From assembly GCF_021233435.1 (NCBI RefSeq), contig NZ_CP089468.1, positions 186,001 through 250,000 on the forward strand: DNA of 64,000 nt. Direction: 5' to 3'. Under the pieces are notes generated by a model. It worked only from the letters and a program-made list of their open reading frames with translations, ran no database searches and was not told the origin of the DNA. Each line of letters begins with the position of its first letter. Position 1 is the first letter of the stretch. Positions 18,062-26,176 of the stretch are shown here, piece after piece. Origin of the DNA: Halobacterium noricense (lineage in GTDB: Archaea > Halobacteriota > Halobacteria > Halobacteriales > Halobacteriaceae). The translations under genes were made by a program, and so were the position numbers.

Positions 18062-18325
18062 TTCACTCGCCCACGCGGCTCACGGCTCACTCCGTTCACC
18101 GCTCGCTCAGTCCGTCGTCTCCCCCCGGTCGACGACGCGGCTCGCGCATCGCTACGCTCACGGCTCGCGGTGCTCGCCGTTTGCCGTTCCGTGCTCTCCC
18201 TTCGGTCGAGCACGCGCTCCGCGCTCGCTACACCGTGCTCTCCCTTCGGTCGAGCACGCGGCTCACGGCTCCCTCCGTTCGCCGTTCGCTCAGTCCGTGG
18301 CCTCCTTACAGTCGGCCACGCGGCT
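18062..18325. repeat. Hairpin-rich repeat array downstream of HerA-like gene
   Basis: A run of short palindromes: GTCGTC...GACGAC, GTGCTC...GAGCAC (twice, with loop CCCTTCGGTC), GTGGCC...GGCCAC, separated by CGCGGCTCACGGCTC-like units. Similar units follow the truncated vapC at 17680-17720. They overlap the last codons of the ATPase gene. No spacers of constant length exist, so this is not a CRISPR. It looks like expansion of small palindromic modules. Confidence 0.5.
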
Positions 18326-19363
18326 CCCACCCCCGTGCTCCGTCCGCCGCTCCCGCACCCGAACCGTACACACCGTCTCGGTCGCGTCGTCGACGACCAG
18401 CGCGTCCCCGGTCCGCGACGGCAGCTTCGCACCGACCGAGCCCGAGAGGTACGTCGGCCGCGTCGCCGCCAACGCGTCCACGTCCCGCTGCGACGTGAGC
18501 CGGTGCGCGACCACCAGATCCGACTGCGAAATCGCGGTCTCCGGCAGCGCGTTCGGACGCTGCGTCGCCAGCACGACGCTCGCGCCGGGTGCACGACCGC
18601 GCGTATACAACGTATCCACCGCACCCGCGGCCGCGCCGCTCGCGCACGCGTGCGCTTCGTCTACAAGCAGCCACGGAAGGCCCCCCATGCCATCGACCGC
18701 TGCCTGATATAATCCCGCCGCAGTAGCCGCGACGACCGCCTGCAACGCCGCCGTTCCGAGCCCCGTCCCATCGAGTACCGCGCCGTCCGCGAGCAAGTCC
18801 ACCGCGGTCGGCGCATCTGACGCGAAACACCCCCGCGAGTCGGCGAGCGCGAGGTGGTTCGCGGCCGCCCGCCGCGCCGCGGCCGCAGCGTCCGCGTCCG
18901 CGACCCACGCCCGCATCGCGTCCAGCGTCTCCGCCTCGCTGGCCGCCCGCCAGACGAGCGTCCCCGCGGGGCTCGCCGGGTCGAGGTCGAGCAGCTCGCA
19001 CCACGCTCGCGGCGGCAGCGCGCTCGCCCGGACGCGCGGCTCGATGACGGGCACGCCAGCCGACCCAAGCCCGCCGAACGCGCCCATCGGGTCGACGACC
19101 ACGGGCGCAACACCCGGCGTATCCGCCAGCCCCTCGGCGAGCACGCCGAGCGTGTACGACTTCCCGCTCCCGCGCTTGCCCACGACGACGCCCGCGTGCG
19201 GCCCCGAAAAATCGACGCCGACGCGCGCCCCGAGGCTCCGGTCCGCGGCGAGATACCGGCCGAACCGCCCACAAACCTCATCCCCGTCCTTCCCGCCGTC
19301 GCGTCCGAGCACGTCCATACCACGCTCTCGCTCGGCTTCCCGGATGAACCCCCGTCCGAGCAT
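18290..19363 (-). CDS. HerA-like ATPase
   Basis: A 357-aa P-loop ATPase of the HerA/FtsK-related (DUF87) type. The Walker A GKRGSGKSYT is at residues 62-71 and the Walker B PWLLVDEAHA near 230; a conserved arginine-containing stretch SVVLATQRPNALPE follows. Such proteins pump DNA or act as helicase partners. No NurA nuclease is adjacent. Its 3' end lies in the palindrome array, so the last about 10 residues may be acquired. Divergent from the gene at 19394. Confidence 0.8.
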   Translation of the reverse strand: MLGRGFIREAERERGMDVLGRDGGKDGDEVCGRFGRYLAADRSLGARVGVDFSGPHAGVVVGKRGSGKSYTLGVLAEGLADTPGVAPVVVDPMGAFGGLGSAGVPVIEPRVRASALPPRAWCELLDLDPASPAGTLVWRAASEAETLDAMRAWVADADAAAAARRAAANHLALADSRGCFASDAPTAVDLLADGAVLDGTGLGTAALQAVVAATAAGLYQAAVDGMGGLPWLLVDEAHACASGAAAGAVDTLYTRGRAPGASVVLATQRPNALPETAISQSDLVVAHRLTSQRDVDALAATRPTYLSGSVGAKLPSRTGDALVVDDATETVCTVRVRERRTEHGGGSRVADCKEATD

Positions 19364-19393
19364 TCAAATGCGAAGCCACGACCAATCCGTGGC

Positions 19394-19858
19394 GTGTTCG
19401 ACTCCAACCCGCTCCGGCTCGACCAGTTCGCGCGCGACGAGCGCGCAATCGAGGGGCTGCCCGTCCGGCTCGTCATCGCGTTCGTCGTCGGCGTCGCGAC
19501 GCTCAGCGTCATGCTCAGCATGGTCTCGGGCGTCGACACGCTCTCGGTGAGCGAACTCGACGCCAGCCCCGAACCCGACGTCGTCACGCCCGGCGACCAG
19601 TCCGTCGACGTGACCGCGGTCGACGCGGACGGCGACCCGGTCGCGGGCGCGACAGTCGTGGTAAAAGCAGGGACCGCGGACCTCGACGGCGTGGCGACTG
19701 CAACTACGGGGGACGACGGAACTGCAACCCTCGACATCGACCCACAGCTCGGCCCGAATCAGGCCGACGGCACGCTCGAAATCTCCGTGAAGCCGCCGTC
19801 GGGGTCGGACTACGCCGACCGCCGCGAGAACACCGAGATACTCGTCGTCCGCGACTAG
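19394..19858 (+). CDS. Membrane-anchored carboxypeptidase-regulatory-like protein (DUF7382 type)
   Basis: A 154-aa protein starting GTG (FDSNPLRLDQFARDERAIEG), with one transmembrane helix at about residues 28-48 (VRLVIAFVVGVATLSVMLSM) and an external Ig-like domain (SVDVTAVDADGDPVAGATVV, later TGDDGTATLDI). The short charged head before the helix recalls archaeal pilin-like anchors, but no prepilin motif is certain. Function unknown. It overlaps the convergent methyltransferase gene by 4 bp. Confidence 0.75.
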   Translation: MFDSNPLRLDQFARDERAIEGLPVRLVIAFVVGVATLSVMLSMVSGVDTLSVSELDASPEPDVVTPGDQSVDVTAVDADGDPVAGATVVVKAGTADLDGVATATTGDDGTATLDIDPQLGPNQADGTLEISVKPPSGSDYADRRENTEILVVRD

Positions 19859-20586
19859 TCCCAGTCGATCCAGTCCTGCTCCCAGCCCGTCCGGGACTGG
19901 GCGTCCTGGGCGGCGCGCTCGCGGTCCTCCCGAACAGTCCGATTGCGCTCGACGGAACTAGCCTGCTCGCCGTCGACGAGCAGCGGCGCGAACGCGACGG
20001 GGCCGTGCACCGAGACCGTCTCACGCCCCTCTATCGCGACGAGTCGCTGGCCGGTCGTCCCCTCCGGATAGACGAGCCGGCCCCCAGTCACGAGCTGGTC
20101 GAGCAGTGTCGCGGGCGGGTCGACGGCCGCGGCTTCCACGAGCACGCGGTCGAACGGCGCGTACTCGGCCAATCCGCGCGCGCCGTCCCGGCAGTCGACG
20201 AGCACGTCGCCGTAGCCGGCGTCTGCGAGGTTCGAGCGCGCGTCGTAGACGACGCGGCGGTCGATGTCGACGGCGTGGACGCGCTCCGGGCCGACGATTT
20301 CCGCGAGCACGGCCGCCGTGTACCCGACGCCCGCGCCCACGACGAGCACGTCGTCGCCCTCCTCGGGTGCGAGGGCGTCCACCAGCCGGCCCACGGTAGA
20401 GGGCGCGAGCACGCGCGTCCCGCGGTGCTCCAGCGACTGGTCGGTGTACGCGCGCCGGCCGCCGTCCACGAACTCGTGGCGGGGCACCTCGCGCATCGCT
20501 CGCGCGGTCGACTTCGCCTGGACGGCGGCCTTCGTGTCGTGTTCGAGGCTGTCGACCATCTCCGCCCGGAACGCCGCGAACTCCAT
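19855..20586 (-). CDS. Protein-L-isoaspartate O-methyltransferase family protein
   Basis: A 243-aa SAM-dependent methyltransferase of the Pcm family: VPRHEFVDGG, the SAM motif DDVLVVGAGVGYTAAVLAEI, and GRLVYPEG. Canonical Pcm has the reported GTGxGY pattern, here GAGVGY. A closer Pcm is encoded at 22579, so this may be a paralogue with altered substrate. The C-terminal about 50 residues are extra and acidic. Confidence 0.82.
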   Translation of the reverse strand: MEFAAFRAEMVDSLEHDTKAAVQAKSTARAMREVPRHEFVDGGRRAYTDQSLEHRGTRVLAPSTVGRLVDALAPEEGDDVLVVGAGVGYTAAVLAEIVGPERVHAVDIDRRVVYDARSNLADAGYGDVLVDCRDGARGLAEYAPFDRVLVEAAAVDPPATLLDQLVTGGRLVYPEGTTGQRLVAIEGRETVSVHGPVAFAPLLVDGEQASSVERNRTVREDRERAAQDAQSRTGWEQDWIDWD

Positions 20587-20607
20587 ACCAGAAAATTGCC
20601 GCCCAGC

Positions 20608-21528
20608 CTATTGAGTGGCCCGCCTCCGGCCGGCGACGAACCGGTAGTCCGTGCCGGGTACGTCGCCCGCGCGGACGTCCGCGAACCCCGCGTCCGCGAA
20701 CCACTCGCCGACCGCGCCCTCCTCGTAACAGCCGCCGTGCTCGGTCGTCGCGAGCAACTCCGCGGCGACCGCGGCGTCCGGCGTTCCGTTCCGGAACGTG
20801 TCGACGTGAATCGCGAGCGCGTTCTCGGCGGCGGCGTCGCTGGCGGCCGACAGCAGCCGGCGATTGTCGTCCGGGCCGTACTCGCGCGCCACGCCCGCGT
20901 GGAAGACGATGTCGAATCCACCGCCGACGCCCTCAACGCCCTCTAGCGGGTCGCCGGCGACGAGGTCCACGCGCTCGCGCTCCAGCAGCGGGTCGACGGC
21001 GTCCACGACCGCTCGCGTGTCGAGTAGCGTCGCGTCGAACCCACGTCGCGCGAACTCCACGGCGTGCCGACCCGGCCCGTCCGCGACCACGAGCACGCCC
21101 TCCGCGTCGGGATGCTCACGAACGGCCGCGGTGACGGCTGCGCGAACGCTGGCGTCGTCTTCGGCAGCCTGCGCGCCGAGCCGGTTCCGCGTCCAGCTCC
21201 CTGCTCGCTCCGGCACCGCCCCGGTCTGCATCGTCTCCGGGAGGTCGACCAGCGCCTCCACGGTGTCGAGTTCGTGCGGTAGTCGCCCGATAGAGCGCAC
21301 GTCGGTCTTCGTCACGAACCCCAGCATTCGATTCGTCGGCTCCACGCCCTCCTCGACCTCTTCCAGCAGGCCCATGTCGAGGAGTGCGTCCACGGTCACG
21401 CGCGCAGCGCGCTCGGTCACGCCCGTCTCGCGCGCGACGTCATCTACTGTGTACGCGTTCGAGACGAGCGCGTCCAGCACGCCCGTCTCCCGGGCCGCCC
21501 GCAACAGCAACAGCTCGCGGTAATCCAT
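20608..21528 (-). CDS. SAM-dependent methyltransferase with N-terminal winged helix
   Basis: A 306-aa protein. The N-terminal 80 residues form a winged helix (YTVDDVARETGVTERAARVT) as in plant-type O-methyltransferases, and the C-terminal part is a Rossmann methyltransferase with motif GVLVVADGPGRHAVEFARRG, then DIVFHAGVAREYG. It lies 21 bp upstream of the Pcm-like gene on the same strand. Substrate unknown. Confidence 0.75.
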   Translation of the reverse strand: MDYRELLLLRAARETGVLDALVSNAYTVDDVARETGVTERAARVTVDALLDMGLLEEVEEGVEPTNRMLGFVTKTDVRSIGRLPHELDTVEALVDLPETMQTGAVPERAGSWTRNRLGAQAAEDDASVRAAVTAAVREHPDAEGVLVVADGPGRHAVEFARRGFDATLLDTRAVVDAVDPLLERERVDLVAGDPLEGVEGVGGGFDIVFHAGVAREYGPDDNRRLLSAASDAAAENALAIHVDTFRNGTPDAAVAAELLATTEHGGCYEEGAVGEWFADAGFADVRAGDVPGTDYRFVAGRRRATQ

Positions 21529-21645
21529 ACGTCAGCGTCTCCCGCCTCGCGCATAACAGTAGCGACGGGTTCTCCGTTTCGTCTGGCGGACGTCAGTAGT
21601 GGTCTGACCAGAACGACTATCACTTCTCCCACTCTATGTGGGAAC

Positions 21646-21930
21646 ATGGCGAAGGTGGATTCGAAAGGGCGAATCGTCCTCCCGCAGGAACTGCGAGAGC
21701 GACTCGGCATCACTCCCGGGACGGAGGTCGAAATCCACGAAGAGGACGGGAAGGCCGTCGTCACATCCGAAGACGACCCGGCAGAGATCATCGAACGCAT
21801 GGAACAACTCGTCGAAGAAGCGGCTTCGAAGCGAGCGGACACAGAGCCCCTTTCCGAAGGCGTCGATCCGGTCGCTCGAAAGCACAGAGCGGCTGTTCGA
21901 AACGGAGCAGAGCACACCCGCGATGAGTGA
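21646..21930 (+). CDS. vapB: AbrB-type antitoxin (VapB)
   Basis: A 94-aa protein starting MAKVDSKGRIVLPQELRERL, the swapped-hairpin AbrB domain, followed by a helical acidic C-terminus that would wrap the toxin. Its last codons overlap the start of the PIN gene by 8 bp, ensuring coupled translation. Confidence 0.9.
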   Translation: MAKVDSKGRIVLPQELRERLGITPGTEVEIHEEDGKAVVTSEDDPAEIIERMEQLVEEAASKRADTEPLSEGVDPVARKHRAAVRNGAEHTRDE

Positions 21931-22390
21931 CGCTGGCGGCCCGTATCTGTTCGACGTCGATGTGATTGCGCTCGCACACACGGAAACCCCGGTTCGTGAT
22001 ACTGCCCTCTCGTACGTCAGAGACGCTATCGCCGGCGAAATCGACGCCGTGGTTCCGTATCCCGCGCTTGTGGGTGCGCACACCGTTCTCACGACGTATT
22101 ACGGGCATTCGAGCGGAAACGCGTCTCGCCTGCTACAGAACTTCATGGACGCGAAACGAATCCGCTGGTACGACGGGAACCACGAAGCCGTCGTTCGGGG
22201 TGGATTCTCACGGGCGAGCGACGCGAATGTCGGGGGTTGGGACGGGTACTATGCGCAGGTAGCGATCGACGAGGGGGTGAACACTGTATTGACCATCGAC
22301 GACGATTTCGAACGGTTCGACGCGTTCAATACCAGGGTCATTCTCTCTCCCGACGAATTCAGCGAACTGAACGAATTTCTCGAACCCTGA
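21923..22390 (+). CDS. vapC: PIN-domain toxin (VapC family)
   Basis: A 155-aa PIN-domain ribonuclease: FDVDVIALAH (first Asp), YPALVGAHTVL, and GYYAQVAIDEGVNTVLTIDDDF with the late acidic cluster. The ATG at 21923 overlaps vapB. The conserved second Glu/Asp helix is less standard than in the other VapC copies of the window. Confidence 0.85.
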   Translation: MSDAGGPYLFDVDVIALAHTETPVRDTALSYVRDAIAGEIDAVVPYPALVGAHTVLTTYYGHSSGNASRLLQNFMDAKRIRWYDGNHEAVVRGGFSRASDANVGGWDGYYAQVAIDEGVNTVLTIDDDFERFDAFNTRVILSPDEFSELNEFLEP

Positions 22391-22511
22391 TCTGTGCTTC
22401 GGGCTGGCTCAGTAGCCAGCACGCCCCCTCGAACGACTGGGTGGTGGGGCTGTAAGGAGCCGTAATCGCTAGCCGAGGCGACGCAAACCCGTAGTGCAGC
22501 GAGCCGCAGGC

Positions 22512-22536
22512 AGCGACCGCGCCGGGGCTTTCGAGG
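22512..22536 (-). repeat. Partial third copy of the dispersed element
   Basis: Minus-strand sequence starting CCTCGAAAGCCCCGGCGCGG matches the left end of the 107-base elements at 7915 and 24015, but no pairing right arm is found in the following 110 bases. The remainder of 22391-22578 contains no gene. Confidence 0.35.
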
Positions 22537-22578
22537 TGGTAACACCCCATTCCCCTCAAGAATAGCGGTCGGACCGTC

Positions 22579-23238
22579 CTACTCGCCGCCCTGCATCCGC
22601 ACGAACCGCACGGGGCCTTCGTCGGATTCGACGAGCCCGCCCTCGTCAGTTTTCTCCGCGCGGACGAGGCGCTGGCTGACGTCGCCAATCGGGCCGACCA
22701 GCCGACCGCCCTCTCGCGCCTGTTCGACGACCGCGTCCGGAAATTCGGGCGCGGCACACGTCAGATACGCGGCGTCGTAGGGCGCGTGCTCGGGCCAGCC
22801 GTCGTGGCCGTCGCCCTGCCGGACCGCCACGTCGCCGTAGCCAGCGCGGGCGAGATTCTCGCGCGCTCGCTCCGCGAGGTCCTCGACGTACTCGACGGAG
22901 TAGACGTGCTCTGGGCCGACGAGTTCGGCGGTGACGGCGGCGTGGTAGCCACACCCCGTCCCGATTTCGAGCACGTCGTCGCCCTCGCGGAGGTCGAGTT
23001 CGCTCGCGATGATGGCGACCACGTGCGGTGCGCTGACGGTCTGGCCCTCCCCGATTGGGAGCGGGCGGTCGTCGTACGCCCCGTCGCGGTGCTCTACGGG
23101 AACGAACTCGTGGCGTGGCACCGCGCGAATCGCGTCCGCGACGCGCTCGGTGACGTTCGGTCGGGCCGCGAGCGCGTTCGCGAGGTCGTCGCGCTCGCGC
23201 TCGAAGTCGTCGCCAGTATCAGATTCCTCGTCGGTCAT
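22579..23238 (-). CDS. pcm: Protein-L-isoaspartate O-methyltransferase
   Basis: A 219-aa repair methyltransferase that restores damaged aspartyl residues. The motifs are canonical: IRAVPRHEFVPVEHRDGAYD, GEGQTVSAPHVVAIIAS, the SAM loop DVLEIGTGCGYHAAVTAEL, and GGRLVGPIGD. It lies 21 bp after the zinc-finger gene on the same strand, so both may be cotranscribed. Confidence 0.93.
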   Translation of the reverse strand: MTDEESDTGDDFERERDDLANALAARPNVTERVADAIRAVPRHEFVPVEHRDGAYDDRPLPIGEGQTVSAPHVVAIIASELDLREGDDVLEIGTGCGYHAAVTAELVGPEHVYSVEYVEDLAERARENLARAGYGDVAVRQGDGHDGWPEHAPYDAAYLTCAAPEFPDAVVEQAREGGRLVGPIGDVSQRLVRAEKTDEGGLVESDEGPVRFVRMQGGE

Positions 23239-23259
23239 GGGCCTGAATTCAGTAGTCAG

Positions 23260-23919
23260 CTACCAGGGGGACCAGGCACCGCTGGTCTCGTCGTCGCCGT
23301 AGACGCGCTTGACGTCCTTCGCGAACACCATGTCGCCCTCGTCGCCGAGCTTCGGGAACTTGTAGCTGTCAATTGCGTTCTCCCGGACGTGGATGCCGGT
23401 GATGGTGAACGCCTCCTCGCCGAACTCCTCGGTCTCGCCGACCGTGAACTCGTAATCCCCGGGGACGTGGACTTCGATGCTCCGGCTGCCCTCCTCGCTG
23501 TCCTCTTTGGGGTTGATGGTGATGTCGACGCTGACGTTGCCGACCTCGCGCGTCCACACGGTATCGACGTCGGCGGCGTCGGCGCGCGTCGTGCGGTCCT
23601 CCGGCCCGGCCTCGATGCTCGTCACGCGCACCTGCGCGATGACTGCCTCGGTCTCCACGACGAACTCGTCGCCCTCGTAGATGGTCTCCTCCGGGTCGAA
23701 CTCCGCGGTCCCCGTGAAGGACTCGCCGTCCTGCGAGACGACGACGTCGACGCTGACGGTGGTCTCCTCCTCGACGGGCTCCTTGTGGACGTGGCCGCAG
23801 TCGGTACACTTCACGGTCGCGTTCCCGCCACCAGTAGTGAGTACCTCGTGGACGGTTTCGAGGTCCGGCGAACACGACGGACACTCGAAGGGGACGTGCT
23901 CCCCGACGTTTTCGCTCAT
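23260..23919 (-). CDS. HVO_0476-family zinc finger protein
   Basis: A 219-aa conserved haloarchaeal protein. The N-terminal zinc ribbon uses CPSC (near residue 13) and CTDCGH (near 38). The rest is beta-rich with several acidic turns and the terminal VKRVYGDDETSGAWSPW. Recognised as the HVO_0476 family by overall pattern; molecular role unknown. Upstream of pcm. Confidence 0.8.
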   Translation of the reverse strand: MSENVGEHVPFECPSCSPDLETVHEVLTTGGGNATVKCTDCGHVHKEPVEEETTVSVDVVVSQDGESFTGTAEFDPEETIYEGDEFVVETEAVIAQVRVTSIEAGPEDRTTRADAADVDTVWTREVGNVSVDITINPKEDSEEGSRSIEVHVPGDYEFTVGETEEFGEEAFTITGIHVRENAIDSYKFPKLGDEGDMVFAKDVKRVYGDDETSGAWSPW

Positions 23920-24014
23920 GGTGGCGTATAGCGGCCCCGTACGTAAAAGACCGCGGAGTTAGGGTTTTGGAAGTCGCCACTGGTTTTTCTCTTCGGCTCT
24001 GACGACGCTTCCTC

Positions 24015-24121
24015 GAAAGCCCCGGCGGGGTCGCGGTCGCTCGCACGCATATCGCCTCCCGTTGGTCGGCGATAGGGGCCTGCGAGACGACTACACGGAG
24101 CGCGACCCCGCCGCCCCTTTC
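24015..24121. ncRNA. 107-base folded dispersed element, copy 2
   Basis: Same length and ends (GAAAG...CTTTC) as copy 1 at 7915. Outer arms GGCGGGGTCGCG/CGCGACCCCGCC, middle stem CTCGCACGC/GCCTGCGAG and inner stem ATCGCC/GGCGAT differ from copy 1 by compensating changes. The conserved tail GTCCACCCGCTACCGGCTG lies at 24182-24200, separated here by about 60 bases holding two further small hairpins (GAAGAC...GTCTTC and CGAACGC...GCGTTCG). Between copy 2 and the gene at 24213 there is no ORF. Confidence 0.5.
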
Positions 24122-24212
24122 ATTCCCGGAAGACTCACTGCGTTCGTCTTCCGACCCTCGCGAACGCTACGCGTTCGCTCAGTCCACCCGCTACCGGCTG
24201 GCCAGTCCGGAG

Positions 24213-25157
24213 CTACGGACTCGGAAGTTCGACTTCCTCTCCATCAGCAAAGACCGTGGGCTCCCGGATGATGCCGTCGAGGTGCAGCGGCGCGTCGGTG
24301 TCGCCGCCGATGCCGGCGTCGTCGCCGATGGCGATGTGGACCGTCCCCGCAGCCTTCTCGTCGAGGAGGACGCTCCCCACGAGCTCGGTGACGGCGACGT
24401 TCGTGCCGATGCCGAGTTCCGCGAGGTTGTAGGCGTCCCGGCCGACTTGCTCGCTGGCGGCTTCGACCTGCTCGCGGACCTGGGTGTCGGAGATGTCCGT
24501 AACGAAGCCGTCCTCGACCTCGAAGCGGAGCTGTTCGTCCGCGTCCAGTTTCCCGTGGGGCATCATCGTGCCGTCCACGACGTACGTCCCGTTCGCGTTT
24601 TCGGGGGAGACGAACACCTCGCCCGCGGGGAGGTTCGAGAAGTCGCCGGGCTCGTGGACGATGCCGGTGTCGTCGCGCCACTCGCGGTCGCCCGGCCCGA
24701 ACGTGATGTCCGTGCCCGCGGGCGTGGTGACGCGGAGTTCGTCAGCGCCCTCGACTTGCGCGAGCACGTCCTCGCAGTGCTGGCGGATGGTCTCGTAGTC
24801 GGCGTCGAGGCCGGTCGTGAACACGTCCGCCGTGATGCCGGGGAGGGTCGCGCCGCGAGCGCCGGCGTCGTTGGCGGCGCCACGAGCGCGCGTGTGACTC
24901 AGACTCTTCGTCGTCGGCGCGAGGAACACGTCCGCGTCCAGCATCGCCGCGGCGACGGGGCTGGGCGGCTCCTCGCCGTGCTGGTCGCCCGGCGGGTAGC
25001 GCAGAATCGTCGCGTCCGTAATCTCGCTGGCGACGTCGTACAGCGCGTCGCCGATTGGCTGGCGCTCGTCGTCGGTGACGATAACGCAGGACTCGTCGGC
25101 TTCGAGGCCGAGGCACTGTTCGACGGCGGTCTCGGCGGCCGCTCGCAGGTCAGTCAT
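24213..25157 (-). CDS. Aminopeptidase (M29/AmpT-like)
   Basis: A 314-aa protein of the thermophilic aminopeptidase (M29-like, leucyl aminopeptidase AmpT) family. Core motifs: NLPAGEVFVSPENANGTYVV (metal-ligand Glu region), AYNLAELGIGTN and TVHIAIGDDAGIGGDTDAPLH. The ATG at 25155-25157 (MTDLRAAAETAVEQ) is taken as start; longer upstream reading is without homology-like sequence. Expected to remove N-terminal residues from peptides in the cytoplasm. Confidence 0.85.
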   Translation of the reverse strand: MTDLRAAAETAVEQCLGLEADESCVIVTDDERQPIGDALYDVASEITDATILRYPPGDQHGEEPPSPVAAAMLDADVFLAPTTKSLSHTRARGAANDAGARGATLPGITADVFTTGLDADYETIRQHCEDVLAQVEGADELRVTTPAGTDITFGPGDREWRDDTGIVHEPGDFSNLPAGEVFVSPENANGTYVVDGTMMPHGKLDADEQLRFEVEDGFVTDISDTQVREQVEAASEQVGRDAYNLAELGIGTNVAVTELVGSVLLDEKAAGTVHIAIGDDAGIGGDTDAPLHLDGIIREPTVFADGEEVELPSP

Positions 25158-25325
25158 ACGTCGGGATTCTCGTGCCGGGAAGAAGGCGTTACTGGTTGTC
25201 CTGCTCGCGGAACGAACGCCACGGGGTACGGTCACAACTCTTGCTCGGTGGCGAGCAACTGCGGCGTCCCGCGGAATCGCGTGCCAGCACACGGAAACGA
25301 GGCTGGCTCCGCACGCCGTCGTCGG

Positions 25326-25727
25326 CTACGTCCAGATGGTGTCCTCGGCGGCGAACGCTTCGTCTGCCGTCACAATCGCTTCGGTCCCCCGGACTCGGTG
25401 GTTGGCGATGAGGAGCGCGTCGTGGAGCGTGTGGTGGTCGATGAGACTCCCGTAGACGGCGAGATCTTGCTCGTCAGTCGGCGCAAGCTGTACCGGGCCG
25501 TCGTTCACCAACCCGCGTAGCACCGCATTCGGCGTCGTATCGACCGCGACGTCCGCAATCGTCCCCTTGTTGGCCGCCGTCCAGATGGCCTCGCTCACGG
25601 CCACTGTCGGGGCTTCGATCACGTCGATTCCCTGTTCGGCTCGCTGGAACACGTCGTCTGCGGCGGGTGGGAGTTGGTCGACGAGGTAGCGTGCCATCGC
25701 CACGCCGTCGACAGTGTACCGGGTCAT
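25326..25727 (-). CDS. vapC: PIN-domain toxin (VapC family)
   Basis: A 133-aa PIN-domain protein starting MTRYTVDGVAMARYLVDQLP, with the Glu in VAVSEAIWTAA and late acidic residues in LHDALLIANHR and VTADEAFA. The first Asp position reads TVDGVA. It overlaps the antitoxin gene upstream by 4 bp. Confidence 0.87.
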   Translation of the reverse strand: MTRYTVDGVAMARYLVDQLPPAADDVFQRAEQGIDVIEAPTVAVSEAIWTAANKGTIADVAVDTTPNAVLRGLVNDGPVQLAPTDEQDLAVYGSLIDHHTLHDALLIANHRVRGTEAIVTADEAFAAEDTIWT

Positions 25728-25999
25728 TCAGGTGTCCATTCCGTTCGGCACTTCTCACGAATCTCTTCGGCCATTTCCTCGGCCATCTCCTCGCGTTTTT
25801 CCTCGGGGACGTCGTCGTCGACGAGCATCCCACGTCCCGCGGAGCGCGTCGCCTTCCGCACTCGGATGCCGTCCTCGGCTTTCTCCCACCGGAGTTCGTC
25901 GCCTTCTTCGAGGCCGAACTCCTCGCGGAGCGCTTTCGGGATGGTGACCTGCCCTTTCCGGGTGACGCGGGTGGTTTCGGCGTCGTTTCCGGTACTCAT
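25724..25999 (-). CDS. vapB: AbrB-type antitoxin (VapB)
   Basis: A 91-aa protein with the AbrB domain TRVTRKGQVTIPKALREEFG, then a long charged helix rich in Glu and Lys. It sits directly downstream of a perfect 19-bp palindrome at 26005-26023, very likely its own operator. Confidence 0.92.
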   Translation of the reverse strand: MSTGNDAETTRVTRKGQVTIPKALREEFGLEEGDELRWEKAEDGIRVRKATRSAGRGMLVDDDVPEEKREEMAEEMAEEIREKCRTEWTPE

Positions 26000-26004
26000 A
26001 TCGA

Positions 26005-26023
26005 GTACTACGAGTCGTAGTAC
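26005..26023. promoter_or_regulatory. Perfect palindromic operator of vapBC
   Basis: GTACTACGA-G-TCGTAGTAC is a perfect 9+1+9 inverted repeat 5 bp before the vapB start codon and beside a TTCTAAGG TATA-like box (minus strand, about 26024-26031). This arrangement fits repression by VapB or the VapBC complex. Confidence 0.6.
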
Positions 26024-26176
26024 CTTAGAACTGTCCGTGGCCTAGGTGGTCGCTTCTGCCGCCCAAAGGTACTGCTACTGCGGTTCTCGGGGCTCTTCCT
26101 CGAATCGGGATTCACTCGCGTCGCGGTAAATCGGTGCTGCGAAACGGTTAACCGCCGTCGCGTGACACTCTCGGGT

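Noticed and set aside
18062-18325. CRISPR array
   Set aside because: Palindromes are irregularly spaced, repeats are not 28-37 bp and no unique spacers of constant length exist.
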